Source: CBDCNP01 sp965222425
Lineage (GTDB): Bacteria; Acidobacteriota; Vicinamibacteria; Marinacidobacterales; DATDRI01
NCBI GenBank assembly: GCA_965222425.1
Contig: CBDCTW010000022.1
Location: forward strand, 248,001 to 312,000
Direction of reading: 5' to 3'
Length of the DNA stretch: 64,000 nucleotides
Position 1 is the stretch's first letter, and each line of letters starts with the position of its first letter. The notes below the pieces were generated by a model. That model had not been told where the DNA came from. It did no database searches and saw nothing but the letters and a program-made list of their open reading frames with translations. Positions 51,274 to 59,701 of this stretch are shown here, piece after piece. The position numbers and the translations under genes were made by a program.

Positions 51274-52221
51274 TCAGTTACCCCTTCGGAATGTGAACCG
51301 CTCGCGCATTCGTAGCTTGACGCGGACCCCATTCTTGGTCGCCGGTTCATAGCGCCAAGCTTTTGCCGTATCGATGACCGCTCGGTCGAAGACCTCTCCC
51401 CCGGACTGCTCGATTTCGATGGCTTCCACAGTTCCCGTCTCGGGGACGATAAAACTGACTAGCACCGAGCCTTCGAGCTTCGCACGGCGAGCCACCTCCG
51501 GATACCGCACCCCGGGGCATTTGATACAACGGGGGTCGACAACGCCTGGCCCACGCTTCACCAAGTCGCCCTCACTCACTTTGGGAGTGACGGGAGCGGG
51601 TTCAGGTTTCTCCTTCTCGCGCGGCTCGAGCGTCGCCGAGATGCTCTCAGTGGCTCCCGCTTTCAGAGCGATCCTTGTTTCCCACGGTTCGAAGCCCAAC
51701 TTTTGCAACCGAATCGTGCGCTCGCCCGGACGGGCCCGGAGCTTCTGGAGCGGTGTGGTTCCTGCAGGCTTGCCGTCGAGGAGAACTTGAGCGCCCGGCG
51801 GCGTGCTGGTGACACGGAGAACACCGAGTTGAGGTTGAGGAGCCACCTCACGCTTCAGGGGCACACTCAAAGTGGCGCGCGGGTTGTCGGCGTTGAGCTC
51901 CGCACTCAGCTCCTCGGGTTCGTACCCAGCCTTTTCCAGGCGGACCGTATAGCTCCCGAGCTCCAGTTCGAGAATCTCGAGCGGCGTCAGTCCCATCTTC
52001 GCTCCGTTTACCAGAACTCTCGCGCCGATGGGCTCGCTCTCGATCGAAAGAATGCCGCCCGGTTGCTTGGTTAAATCGCTGGCCACCGGCGGAGCGGCGA
52101 CGGAGGGCTCATTGTTTGCTCGGCCCACCTCGCTCCCCGCCTCGCTCAATGCCGAGGACGATGGCTGCGTCTTCCCTCCCAAGCTAGAGAACGTCATCAC
52201 TGCCGCCAAACCGACGACCAC
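51274..52221 (-). CDS. PEGA-domain and TonB C-terminal protein, 5' end unclear
   Basis: 315 residues from GTG 52221, but that start cuts a transmembrane helix in two. The same frame is open and coding upstream to 52398 (RRDEDGFDEPTYASRD ... RRGLVAAVLGALVVVV) without any usual start codon, directly behind TAG (52401-52399) and the kinase TGA (52413-52411). Two PEGA repeats (LSIESEPIGARVLVNG and LRVTSTPPGAQVLLDG) and a C-terminal TonB domain (VARRAKLEGSVLVSFIV ... AKAWRYEPA) lie outside the membrane. Because the kinase is in the same frame, kinase, helix, PEGA and TonB parts may have been one receptor kinase now broken by two stops. Confidence 0.75.
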   Translation of the reverse strand: MVVGLAAVMTFSSLGGKTQPSSSALSEAGSEVGRANNEPSVAAPPVASDLTKQPGGILSIESEPIGARVLVNGAKMGLTPLEILELELGSYTVRLEKAGYEPEELSAELNADNPRATLSVPLKREVAPQPQLGVLRVTSTPPGAQVLLDGKPAGTTPLQKLRARPGERTIRLQKLGFEPWETRIALKAGATESISATLEPREKEKPEPAPVTPKVSEGDLVKRGPGVVDPRCIKCPGVRYPEVARRAKLEGSVLVSFIVPETGTVEAIEIEQSGGEVFDRAVIDTAKAWRYEPATKNGVRVKLRMRERFTFRRGN

Positions 52222-52410
52222 AACTACCAGGGCACCTAAAACGGCGGCGACGAGGCCTCGGCGCTCCTTAGTTCGTGAACCGCTGCCAGAGTGGACGGGA
52301 CCTGCTCTCCGACCGATCTTGCGAATCGCGTCGGCAGGTTGGCGGGGGACATCTCGAGATGCGTAGGTAGGCTCGTCGAAACCGTCCTCGTCTCGTCGCT
52401 AGGAGCCGAA

Positions 52411-53613
52411 TCAGCTGCCGCCGGATGAGCCCGGGTGCGAGCCGGGCTCCTGCACCGTTTCTTCACTGGCAAGACCGTCAGGAAAAAATTCGACATCCGC
52501 CGTATGGGCAGCCCCTTGGTCGACGATGTTCGTTTCCGAAGAGCCCCAGACAGCGGGATTGTCTTTCACCACCTGGGCACCCCCTTCGAAAACCACCGCT
52601 TCGTCGTGATCTTCGTCACCGTCATCCACCCCCAGCAGATTGGCCGGCGCGGGCTCCCCTTCTTGCTTGTTGGGACCCGGCGGTGACGATGACGGCTTAT
52701 GGAAGGGCTCACTCTGTTCGGGCGCGGTCATGTAGACCGTTTCACCCTCGAGCGACCCGAACCAGGATCCGAGACACAGCTCTAGCTCGGAGACGAAGAC
52801 CGCGCCCGTCCCGTAGCGATCGGGTGGGTTTTTCGAAAGGACTTTGGAGAACACTTGCTGCCATTTGTCCGGTAAGAGTCCGAGCACCTCGAGGTTGTGA
52901 GGCCGGACCGGATCCGCGTGCACCAGCTTGTACAAGATCGAGGTGACGTTGTTGCCGGGGAACGGTTGTTGTCCGGAGAGCATCTCGAAGGCAACGACAC
53001 CTAGAGAAAAGATGTCGGAGCGGCCGTCCAGGCTCTCACCCATCGCTTGCTCGGACGACATGTAACTAGGTGTACCCAGCAAAGATCCGGCCTGAATGAT
53101 GTGCGAGTCCACCAGCTTCGCGATGCCGAAGTCGGTGACCTTCACCTTCTCCCCATCGTGAACCATGATATTGGAGGGCTTGATGTCCCGATGGATGACA
53201 CCCTTGGCATGGGCGTAATCGATGGCCGCCGCCATCTGGGATACCAGCCCGATGACCTGCTCGGGCCGGAACTGTCTCCCTTCGTTCAGCACGTCGGAAA
53301 CTGTTTCACCATCGATGTACTCCATGGCCAAGAAGGGAACCTTGTCTTCCGTTTCCCCGATGTCGAAGAGGGTGACGATGTTCGGATGGGACAGTGTTCC
53401 GGAGATCCTCGCCTCGTGATAAAAGCGCTCGATAAACGTGCGATAGTGCGGACTCTGCGGTGGAATATCCAGGCGGATCGTCTTAATGGCGATCGATCGC
53501 TTGATCAGAGGGTCGAACGCTTTGTAGACGGCACCCATCGCGCCAAAGCCGATGGCCTCGACGATCTGACAGCGGCCGACCTTCTTCGGGATCTCTTCTC
53601 GGGGAGCGTTCAA
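52411..53613 (-). CDS. Ser/Thr protein kinase (Hanks type)
   Basis: 400 residues from TTG 53613, supported by GGAGG 7 bases upstream. Kinase domain (about 12-285): glycine loop IGFGAMGAVYKA, VAIK-like IAIKTIRL, catalytic loop HRDIKPSN, DFG in VTDFGIAKL, activation segment GTPSYMSSEQ, and DIFSLGVVAFEML. A 115-residue acidic tail follows (GVDDGDEDHDEAVVFEGG) that ends abruptly at SSGGS. There is no membrane helix within the present frame; the one just downstream in the same frame suggests truncation. Likely phosphorylates FHA-binding targets such as the neighbouring FHA-RDD protein. Confidence 0.92.
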   Translation of the reverse strand: MNAPREEIPKKVGRCQIVEAIGFGAMGAVYKAFDPLIKRSIAIKTIRLDIPPQSPHYRTFIERFYHEARISGTLSHPNIVTLFDIGETEDKVPFLAMEYIDGETVSDVLNEGRQFRPEQVIGLVSQMAAAIDYAHAKGVIHRDIKPSNIMVHDGEKVKVTDFGIAKLVDSHIIQAGSLLGTPSYMSSEQAMGESLDGRSDIFSLGVVAFEMLSGQQPFPGNNVTSILYKLVHADPVRPHNLEVLGLLPDKWQQVFSKVLSKNPPDRYGTGAVFVSELELCLGSWFGSLEGETVYMTAPEQSEPFHKPSSSPPGPNKQEGEPAPANLLGVDDGDEDHDEAVVFEGGAQVVKDNPAVWGSSETNIVDQGAAHTADVEFFPDGLASEETVQEPGSHPGSSGGS

Positions 53614-53707
53614 GGAGACCCTCCAAGAGCCAGGATTCTAGTTCGGAAACTCAAGAAATTCGACGCCCGGGAACAACGGTGGTAACTGCCTCTAATTTAG
53701 TTAACTT

Positions 53708-53736
53708 AAGCTATCATAACCCTTTACGAGTGTCAA
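53708..53736 (-). promoter_or_regulatory. Candidate promoter of the kinase-PEGA-FHA-lepB operon
   Basis: Perfect TTGACA (53736-53731), 17 bases, then TAGCTT (53713-53708) on the minus strand. The -10 is weak but the region is the most AT-rich for several kilobases. Start would be about 90 bases before the kinase TTG. Confidence 0.45.
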
Positions 53737-54003
53737 CGCGGTTTGCAGTTGCCCCGTGGCAATTCGGGCCCGTCTCGCCCTTTTCAAATTGCCCGCCCGC
53801 GCGGCCTGTAGAATTCCCCATCGAATTGCCAGCCTATTGTAAGACCGGTTACATCGCCCGCACGTCAGGAGACCCTTATTCTCGACTCAGCAGGCATCGA
53901 TGTTGGGGGAGAATACTAACACGTCGGGCAAGGCGGCCCCAGGGGCGGACGCCGATTGGGCCTGCGTCATCAAAGTGGGTTTTGTAGATTGTGTTGTTTT
54001 TAG
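53737..54003. other. Non-coding gap before the ISKra4 remnant
   Basis: No gene or structured RNA recognised. It contains GTAGAATTCCCC (53810-53821), which recurs at 57911-57922 on the other side of the transposon block; the left end of the ISKra4 element should lie in this gap, but I could not find its inverted repeat. Confidence 0.3.
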
Positions 54004-54369
54004 CCCCGTTATGAGGAGCGCCGGGATGCCATCCTGGAACAGATACGCTCGATACGCTCCATAAGGAGAGGAACCATCAACAAGCAGTTCCTCAAAGTCC
54101 ACCACAAAGGTAGGGATAAGCCCATTTCCCGAGGCCCCTACTACGTGCTGTCCCGCAGAGAAGGAGGAAAAACCGTTAGCCAGTGTCTGACAAGCCCCGA
54201 AGAACTTAAACAGGCTCAAAAGGATGTAGAGGGCCATAAGAGATTCGTGGCTCTGTGCAAACAGTTCGAGGAACTGACCGAGCGGCTGGGGCAGATACAA
54301 CGCGAAAGCGACGAGCTGAGGCAGGAAAAAAAACGGCCGAGCTCATGGTCGAGCAGGACCAGGAGGTAA
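54004..54369 (+). pseudogene. ISKra4-associated N-terminal ORF (DUF6788-like), start missing
   Basis: Open from just after TAG at 54001: RRDAILEQIRSIRSIRRGTI, then GRDKPISRGPYYVLSRREGGKTVSQCLTSP and a helical part ending RQEKKRPSSWSSRTRR. It resembles the small DUF6788-type proteins encoded before ISKra4 transposases. The first ATG (54145) is well inside the domain, so the 5' end has decayed. The gene ends beyond a run of eight A (54327-54334), where a -1 slip would fuse it to the transposase frame. Confidence 0.5.
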
Positions 54370-54536
54370 AACGCATCCTCGAACGGGCCGCGCAATCGAG
54401 GCAGGTCGACCTGGAGGCTTGGGAAACGGCGTTGCGAGTGGCGGTGCTGAGCGCTGGCGCCAGGGCGCTCGGTGGCGTCATCGAAGGAATCGGTTGTGGC
54501 CGGCGCCACGATGGTGTGATTTGCGAGTGTGGCACG
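54322..54536 (+). pseudogene. ISKra4-family transposase, N-terminal fragment
   Basis: Frame KKTAELMVEQDQEVKRILER ... VAVLSAGARALGGVIEGIG ending GVICECGT, where the IS256 copy enters. It continues in frame at 56005 once the IS and one target duplicate are removed. Confidence 0.6.
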
Positions 54537-55996
54537 GGGGATGTCCCGGCCGCTGTTGAATTTGGTCGGGTAGCGGCGGCACCTGTGAATACTCTTAGGC
54601 AGCAAACTCATCGCTGTCAAGAGATTTCTGTTTGCTTCTAAGCGCGTGAACGAGAGCGCCCATATGGCGATAGCCTTTGATACGCCGGAACTTTTTCTGC
54701 GCGGTGACGACGCCAAGAGCGGTCCATCGGCGAACCATGGAAGGACTCTTCCAACGCTTGACGTTTCTCGATACTCTGCGAATGGTTCCGTTGAGATTCT
54801 CAATGGCGTTCGTCGTGGCAAGAGACTGGCGAAGTAAGGCGGGCGGCGCGAGCTTCACGACCGTGAGTGTTTCTTCCATCCCTTCACGAAGGCTTCCGGC
54901 AGCTTCGTCGTAACCGTTTCGCTCGAGCCACGACACCAATGCCTGAAGTCGCTTGCGCGCCTTGTCGGCACTCTTGCACTTGTAGGCTTCCTTCATCGTC
55001 TGGAGCACGTAGGCGTGACGAGACTTGGGAAGGTACGAGCGAAGATTTCGGAGTTTATGGATCTGGCACCTTTGGATGACCGCGAGGTCCCCCAAAACGT
55101 CGACGAGTGCCTTGCGGATGCCTTTGCCTCCGTCCACTACGCAGAGAATCGACTCATCGACGCGCAAGCCTCGCTCGAGAAGGTCCTGCAACATCGCGGT
55201 GCACACCCGAGAGTTCTCCGTCGAGCCCAGCCATATACCCAGGGGCACCTTCGTTCCATCGATTGTGATACCTAGAGTTACGACGACGGTCTGTCCGGCC
55301 ACCTCAAGGCCATCCAGCATCAGTGCCGCAAGCTCGAACTCCTCTAGCCGCCGAGACAGGTATTCCTCGAGCTTCTTAGTCGTCTGGCTCACGAGGTGAC
55401 GGCTGGCGGCACTCTCACTCGTGCCACGAGACTTCAACTTGGCCGCGGGTTTGTCCAGACTCGATTCGTAATTTCGGGTCGATACCCCCACCAAGATCTG
55501 ATTCAACACTCGCTCTGGAAGCGGGTCTTCTTCGCGGAAGGCTTCGAAGTGTGGAAGCGACGCCTCCGCGCCCGACTTCGAGCGAACTCGAGGTCGCGAC
55601 ACTTGGATGCGACGACCACCGAAGCTCAGCTCTCCGTTCGTGCTCCCCCAGTGGTTATGAGTTCGCTCCTTCTCGTGCTTGCCCTTGAGCCCCGCGATCT
55701 CCTCGGCGTCCTCTCCGAGCAGTAGGTGCAGAGCTGTCAGTCCTTGCTCGTACACCCATTCCGTCAGATCCGCCTTCGTGGCCGCGATCCCAGCTATCAT
55801 CAGTAGCAGTATCTGACCGACTTGGCCAACTACCTTGCCCGTAGGCGAGTGCGTTTGCTTTCTTACTGGCTTCTTTGATTTCCTAGGCATTGGTGGCTCC
55901 TTGTCCCCCTCTGGAGACGGTTTATTGGCAAACCTATTCTTAGGCCGGCCAAGGAGCCGCAGCTACCCCAAATTCAACATCCGGCGGGACATCCCC
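54537..55996 (-). mobile_element. IS256-family insertion sequence, copy 2 (1460 bp, 8-bp target duplication)
   Basis: Same ends as copy 1 (GGGGATGTCCCG at 54537 and its complement ending at 55996) and the same length. Perfect 8-bp direct repeats GTGGCACG flank it (54529-54536 and 55997-56004). It lies within the ISKra4 transposase gene, which reads through in frame when the insertion is removed. Confidence 0.95.
54595..55890 (-). CDS. IS256-family transposase, copy 2
   Basis: 431 residues, intact, nearly identical to the product at 10520-11815. Differences I can see: L for P in LLLMIAG, D for N in KADLTEW, G for R in GEDAEE, E for K in SESAAS (TSESAAS), A for V in RKALV, S for L in LVSWLE and G for E in REGMEE. 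The catalytic motifs are unchanged. Confidence 0.95.
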   Translation of the reverse strand: MPRKSKKPVRKQTHSPTGKVVGQVGQILLLMIAGIAATKADLTEWVYEQGLTALHLLLGEDAEEIAGLKGKHEKERTHNHWGSTNGELSFGGRRIQVSRPRVRSKSGAEASLPHFEAFREEDPLPERVLNQILVGVSTRNYESSLDKPAAKLKSRGTSESAASRHLVSQTTKKLEEYLSRRLEEFELAALMLDGLEVAGQTVVVTLGITIDGTKVPLGIWLGSTENSRVCTAMLQDLLERGLRVDESILCVVDGGKGIRKALVDVLGDLAVIQRCQIHKLRNLRSYLPKSRHAYVLQTMKEAYKCKSADKARKRLQALVSWLERNGYDEAAGSLREGMEETLTVVKLAPPALLRQSLATTNAIENLNGTIRRVSRNVKRWKSPSMVRRWTALGVVTAQKKFRRIKGYRHMGALVHALRSKQKSLDSDEFAA

Positions 55997-56004
55997 GTGG
56001 CACG

Positions 56005-56463
56005 CGGATGCAGAGTGGAGGTCTGAAATCGAAGCCACTGTTGACGATCCTGGGACCGGTCGACTACCGACGTTCCTTATTCCAGTGTCCGGTCTGTGAG
56101 AAGGCTCGCTACCCAGGCGACGAGGAACTGGACGTCGAGAACACGAACCGTTCACCTGGGCTGCGCCGGATGATGGCCCGTGCGGGCAGCAAGAGCACTT
56201 TCAGGGAGGGCCTTGACGACCTGAAGATTTACGCGGGCATCGAGGTGAGCGCCAAGGACGTCGAACGAGTAGCGGAAAGGATTGGTGCCGATATGGAGCG
56301 ATGGTCAGCGTGCGAGCGCGAAGCCGTATCCGCACAACCGCTCCCGACAAGGGTTCAGAAAACTATCCCCGTTTTGTACATATCCTACGACGGCACGGGT
56401 GTTCCCATGGTTCCGTCCGAGCTCAAGGGACGAAAAGGCAAGCAGCCGGACGGGAGTGCAAAG
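56005..56463 (+). pseudogene. ISKra4-family transposase, middle fragment
   Basis: Starts RMQSGGLKSKPLL and includes the zinc-binding FQCPVCEKARYPGDEEL, GLRRMMARAGSKSTF, the helical KDVERVAERIGADMERW and the first DDE strand VLYISYDGTGVPM. The frame stops at the IS3 border (PDGSAK then TGA formed by the IS end). Rest of the catalytic domain is absent. Confidence 0.7.
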
Positions 56464-56513
56464 TGAACCGCCCCGGGTTTCCCGGAGACTCCAACTCTTG
56501 AGAGGATGGAGTC

Positions 56514-56834
56514 ATGACAAGACGAAGCAGGTATTCACCGGAGGTAAAAGAGCGCGCAGTGCGGATGGTTTTCGACCAGCAGGCTCAGCACGAATCTCAG
56601 TGGTCAGCGATCTCATCGATTGCGTCGAAGATTGACTGTACGCGGGAAACGCTACGCACGTGGGTGCGTCGAGCAGAGCGTGATGCTGGGAAACGAGCGG
56701 GACTGACGACGGACGAGCGTCAGCGGCTGAAGGAGCTTGAGCGAGAGAACCGTGAGCTCAAGCGGGCGAACGAGATCCTTCGCAAGGCGTCGGCGTTTTT
56801 CGCCCAGGCGGAGCTCGACCGCCGACCGAGGTGA
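56514..56834 (+). CDS. IS3-family OrfA (helix-turn-helix), copy A
   Basis: 106 residues. RRSRYSPEVKERAVRMVFDQ opens a HTH_Tnp_1-type DNA-binding domain (IASKIDCTRETLRTWVRRAE), followed by the leucine-zipper-like LKELERENRELKRANEIL. TGA overlaps the OrfB GTG as GTGA. No A-rich slippery heptamer is seen at the overlap, so coupling rather than -1 frameshifting may link the two. Confidence 0.92.
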   Translation: MTRRSRYSPEVKERAVRMVFDQQAQHESQWSAISSIASKIDCTRETLRTWVRRAERDAGKRAGLTTDERQRLKELERENRELKRANEILRKASAFFAQAELDRRPR

Positions 56835-57748
56835 ATGTGTTGTTCGTGGACGCGAACCGTGAGAGTTACGGGGTCGAGCCGATCTGCCGGATGCTTCCGA
56901 TCGCCCCGTCGACCTATTACGAGCAGAAAGCGCGAGAGAAGGACCCAAGCCGCCAGCCAGCGAGAGCGAAGCGCGACGTCCAACTCCGCGGCGAGATTCG
57001 TCGTGTACGGCAAGAGAACTTTGACGTGTATGGCGTGCGCAAGGTCTGGCGTCAGCTGTGCCGTGAGGGCCGCGACGTGGCTCGATGCACGGTGGCCCGT
57101 CTGATGCGTGAAATGGGTCTACAGGGGGCGGTCCGTGGACGTCGATTCAAGACGACGAAGCCGGATTCGAGCGGCGCTCGCCCGATGGACCTCGTGGAGC
57201 GCGACTTCAACGCCACACGCCCGAACGAGCTCTGGGTCTCGGACCTGACCTACGTTGCCACGTGGCGCGGCTTCGTGTACGTCGCCTTCGTCATCGACGT
57301 CTTCGCTCGACTCATCGTCGGTTGGCGAGCGACGACATCGTTGACTGCCGGCATCGCTCTCGATGCGTTGGAGCAGGCGCTGCACGAGCGCCGACTAAAC
57401 CCAGAAGATCCATTGGTGCATCACAGCGACCGCGGCGTGCAGTACGTCTCGATCCGTTACACCGAGCGGCTCGCCGAGGCGGGTATTGAGCCGTCCGTCG
57501 GCAGCCGAGGCGACTCTTACGATAACGCTTTGGCTGAATCCATCATCGGCCTCTACAAGACCGAGGTGATCCGTCGACGTGGGCCCTGGCGTGGTCCTGA
57601 GGACATCGAGTTCGCCACCCTCGAGTGGGTGCATTGGTACAACACGCAACGACTCTTGGAGCCGATCGGAAATGTCTCCCCCGTCGAGTACGAGATGAAC
57701 TACTATCGGTCGCAGGAAGGCTCGCTAGAGATGGCGAGACTCAACTAA
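56831..57748 (+). CDS. IS3-family OrfB (integrase core), copy A
   Basis: 305 residues. HTH_21-like region (YGVEPICRMLPIAPSTYYE), then the rve core: first Asp in LWVSDLTYVATW, second in HHSDRGVQYVS, Glu in SYDNALAESIIGLYKTE, and the end WVHWYNTQRLLEPIGN. GTG start. Intact. Confidence 0.95.
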   Translation: MNVLFVDANRESYGVEPICRMLPIAPSTYYEQKAREKDPSRQPARAKRDVQLRGEIRRVRQENFDVYGVRKVWRQLCREGRDVARCTVARLMREMGLQGAVRGRRFKTTKPDSSGARPMDLVERDFNATRPNELWVSDLTYVATWRGFVYVAFVIDVFARLIVGWRATTSLTAGIALDALEQALHERRLNPEDPLVHHSDRGVQYVSIRYTERLAEAGIEPSVGSRGDSYDNALAESIIGLYKTEVIRRRGPWRGPEDIEFATLEWVHWYNTQRLLEPIGNVSPVEYEMNYYRSQEGSLEMARLN

Positions 57749-57778
57749 AACAGTCTCCGGAAAACCCGGGGCGGTTCA

Positions 57779-58063
57779 ATCCGCTTGATTCACCCCACTT
57801 CTATGTCGCAGGCCCACGCCGATTCCGTCCGGGCCATAAAAGCCGTCGCCGACTGCACCGGTCTTCAGATTCTCCGCATTATAGGGACGCAATCCAGGTG
57901 CATTGCCTGCGCGTAGAATTCCCCGAGAGATGAAAGCTCCCGCTGCCCCTATCCCACGCGAAACCAACTGTTTACACCAGGTGGCGCGCTCGTCTGCGGG
58001 GCGAGCTATGATAGCCTTCGAGACGAGGGAGCGGGATCGAGGCGGAACCAGGAACCAGCAATA
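57779..58063 (-). pseudogene. Unidentified coding remnant and bshC upstream region
   Basis: On the minus strand 57945-57779 reads ISRGILRAGNAPGLRPYNAE then LKTGAVGDGFYGPDGIGVGL, a plausible protein tail truncated at the IS3 border. I do not recognise the family. From 57946 to 58063 there is only the upstream region of bshC, with TATGAT near 58008-58013 as a possible -10 but no paired -35. Confidence 0.3.
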
Positions 58064-59692
58064 ATGGACTCGACAAAAAAACTGGACTATCGGGAGCTGG
58101 GTTCCTATAAGCCCCTTTTTCTCGATTACGTTTATCATTTCGATCGCTTGGCGCCGTACTTCCCCGGTAACCCCAGAGATCCGGACACGTGGCGTCGCGT
58201 AGCGAAGAAGGTCTCCGACTACCCCCGACAAACCAAACGCGTCGCGGAAGTACTCCACGAACAGAACCGCGAGATGGGGGCCGATCCCGCGGTGTCGAAA
58301 GCGCTCGACGCCCTCGCGAACGGTGCCTTAGCCGTCGTGACCGGCCAGCAAGTAGGCCTTTTTGGGGGCCCTCTTTACAGCCTGTACAAGGCGCTTACCG
58401 CGGTTGAGCTTGCAAAAAAAGTTGGGCCCATCGTCGATCGACCGGTGGTCGCCCTTTTCTGGATGGACGCCGACGATCACGACTTCGAAGAAATTAGCTC
58501 GGTGAATTTCATCGATCCATCGCAAGAATTGATCACGCTGCGCTACCAACCGGCGGAGCTTCAAAAAGGTGCATCCGTCGGAGCCTTTCCCCTCGAGAGC
58601 TCCATCGAGGAACTGATTCCGCGAGCCGGAGAGTGTCTCGCTCCGTCGGAGTTCAGGCAGGAGATCCTCGATGCACTGGGGGAAAGCTACGCGCCGGGAA
58701 GGACCCTCGCCGAGGCTTTCGGAAGTTGGCTGCTCCGCATGACGCGGGGAACCGGCCTAGCGGTTGTCGACCCCACCGTTCGGCCACTCAAATCACTGGC
58801 CGCTTCGCTCTTTCAGCGTGAGACCTCCGAGAAGTCCGAGAGCACACGGCTTGTCGAAGTGACCACTGGCAAACTGGCGTCCGAGGGCTACCACGCCCAA
58901 GCCGACACCGCCGACCATCGGCTGAACCTGCTCTATTCCGATCCCGTTCGCTCCCACATCATGGTCGAGGACTCCGGCTTTCGTCTTTCCGACCAAGGTT
59001 CCGCGGTCAGCCTAGCGGAGCTTGCGAAGCTAGTCGACGACGCGCCGGAGCGGTTCAGCGCCAACGTGCTGTTGCGCCCGCTCGTTCAGGATCATCTGCT
59101 TCCCACGATTGGCTACGTGGGTGGCCCCAACGAGCTGGCGTATCTCGCTCAGTTAGGTGCTGTTTACGATCACTTCGGAGTTCCTATGCCGCTGATCGTC
59201 CCGCGCACAAGCATCACTGTGGTGGAGAAGCCGGCGGCGAAATTCTTGAACCGTCATGGACTCAAGCTCTCGGACTTGCGCGCCAACGACGAATCGGTCT
59301 TGAACGACATGTTGAGAGACCTCGCACCGCCCCAGCTAGACGAGGACCTGTCGCGCGCCCGCGCGTGTATCCAGGAGATCACGCAGACGTTAGAGAAAGA
59401 TCTCGCCGCGATAGATCCGACGCTGGCTTCGACCGCTAAGTCCACGCGCGGTAAGCTACTTCACCACCTCGGGGAGCTCGAGGCCAAGAGCCTACGGGCG
59501 ATCAAGAAAAAGAACGACACCCTTCGTCGCCAGTTCTTCTCCGCCCGAACCGCGCTGTTCCCGAACTTCGACATGCAGGAGCGACAGCTGTCGCCGGTTC
59601 AATATTTGGCCAAGTACGGCTGGCACTTTACGGAAATAGTGCGGGAGAGTATTGATGCGGAGAAGCCGGGGCACGTGCTGTTGTTTCCGTAG
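58064..59692 (+). CDS. bshC: Bacillithiol biosynthesis cysteine-adding enzyme BshC
   Basis: 542 residues, the family's normal length. Adds cysteine to glucosaminyl-malate in the last step of bacillithiol synthesis. Typical motifs: VVTGQQVGLFGGPLYSLYKA, LFWMDADDHDFEEIS, NVLLRPLVQDHLLPTIGYVGGPNE and VPRTSITVVEKP, then a coiled coil (about 410-500). AGGAACC lies upstream of the ATG. BshA and BshB are not in the window. The gene is intact although flanked by transposon debris. Confidence 0.95.
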   Translation: MDSTKKLDYRELGSYKPLFLDYVYHFDRLAPYFPGNPRDPDTWRRVAKKVSDYPRQTKRVAEVLHEQNREMGADPAVSKALDALANGALAVVTGQQVGLFGGPLYSLYKALTAVELAKKVGPIVDRPVVALFWMDADDHDFEEISSVNFIDPSQELITLRYQPAELQKGASVGAFPLESSIEELIPRAGECLAPSEFRQEILDALGESYAPGRTLAEAFGSWLLRMTRGTGLAVVDPTVRPLKSLAASLFQRETSEKSESTRLVEVTTGKLASEGYHAQADTADHRLNLLYSDPVRSHIMVEDSGFRLSDQGSAVSLAELAKLVDDAPERFSANVLLRPLVQDHLLPTIGYVGGPNELAYLAQLGAVYDHFGVPMPLIVPRTSITVVEKPAAKFLNRHGLKLSDLRANDESVLNDMLRDLAPPQLDEDLSRARACIQEITQTLEKDLAAIDPTLASTAKSTRGKLLHHLGELEAKSLRAIKKKNDTLRRQFFSARTALFPNFDMQERQLSPVQYLAKYGWHFTEIVRESIDAEKPGHVLLFP

Positions 59693-59701
59693 TTGGGCTG
59701 G

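Larger units (their letters stand above)
54004..56463 (+). mobile_element. Remnant of an ISKra4-family element, interrupted twice
   Basis: The two transposase fragments (54322-54536, 56005-56463) and the upstream DUF6788-like ORF form one degraded element. IS256 copy 2 is inserted inside it at GTGGCACG, and its 3' part is lost where IS3 copy A begins at 56464. About half of the DDE domain and the right end are missing, so it cannot move on its own. Confidence 0.7.
56464..57778 (+). mobile_element. IS3-family insertion sequence, copy A (1315 bp)
   Basis: 27-bp terminal inverted repeats (56464-56490 and 57752-57778, one mismatch) begin TGAACCGCCCCGGG. Two ORFs as in IS3. The flanks do not match: AAG on the left, ATC on the right, and the sequence to the left belongs to ISKra4 while that to the right does not. 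A deletion next to the IS is likely. Copies B and C lie at 60394-62876. Confidence 0.93.

Noticed and set aside
10462..55996. Composite transposon bounded by the two IS256 copies
   Set aside because: Each copy has its own perfect 8-bp duplication and the 44 kb between hold housekeeping genes, so the copies inserted independently.
56820..56840. Programmed -1 frameshift between IS3 OrfA and OrfB
   Set aside because: There is no A-rich or other slippery heptamer near the 4-base GTGA overlap; translational coupling is simpler.
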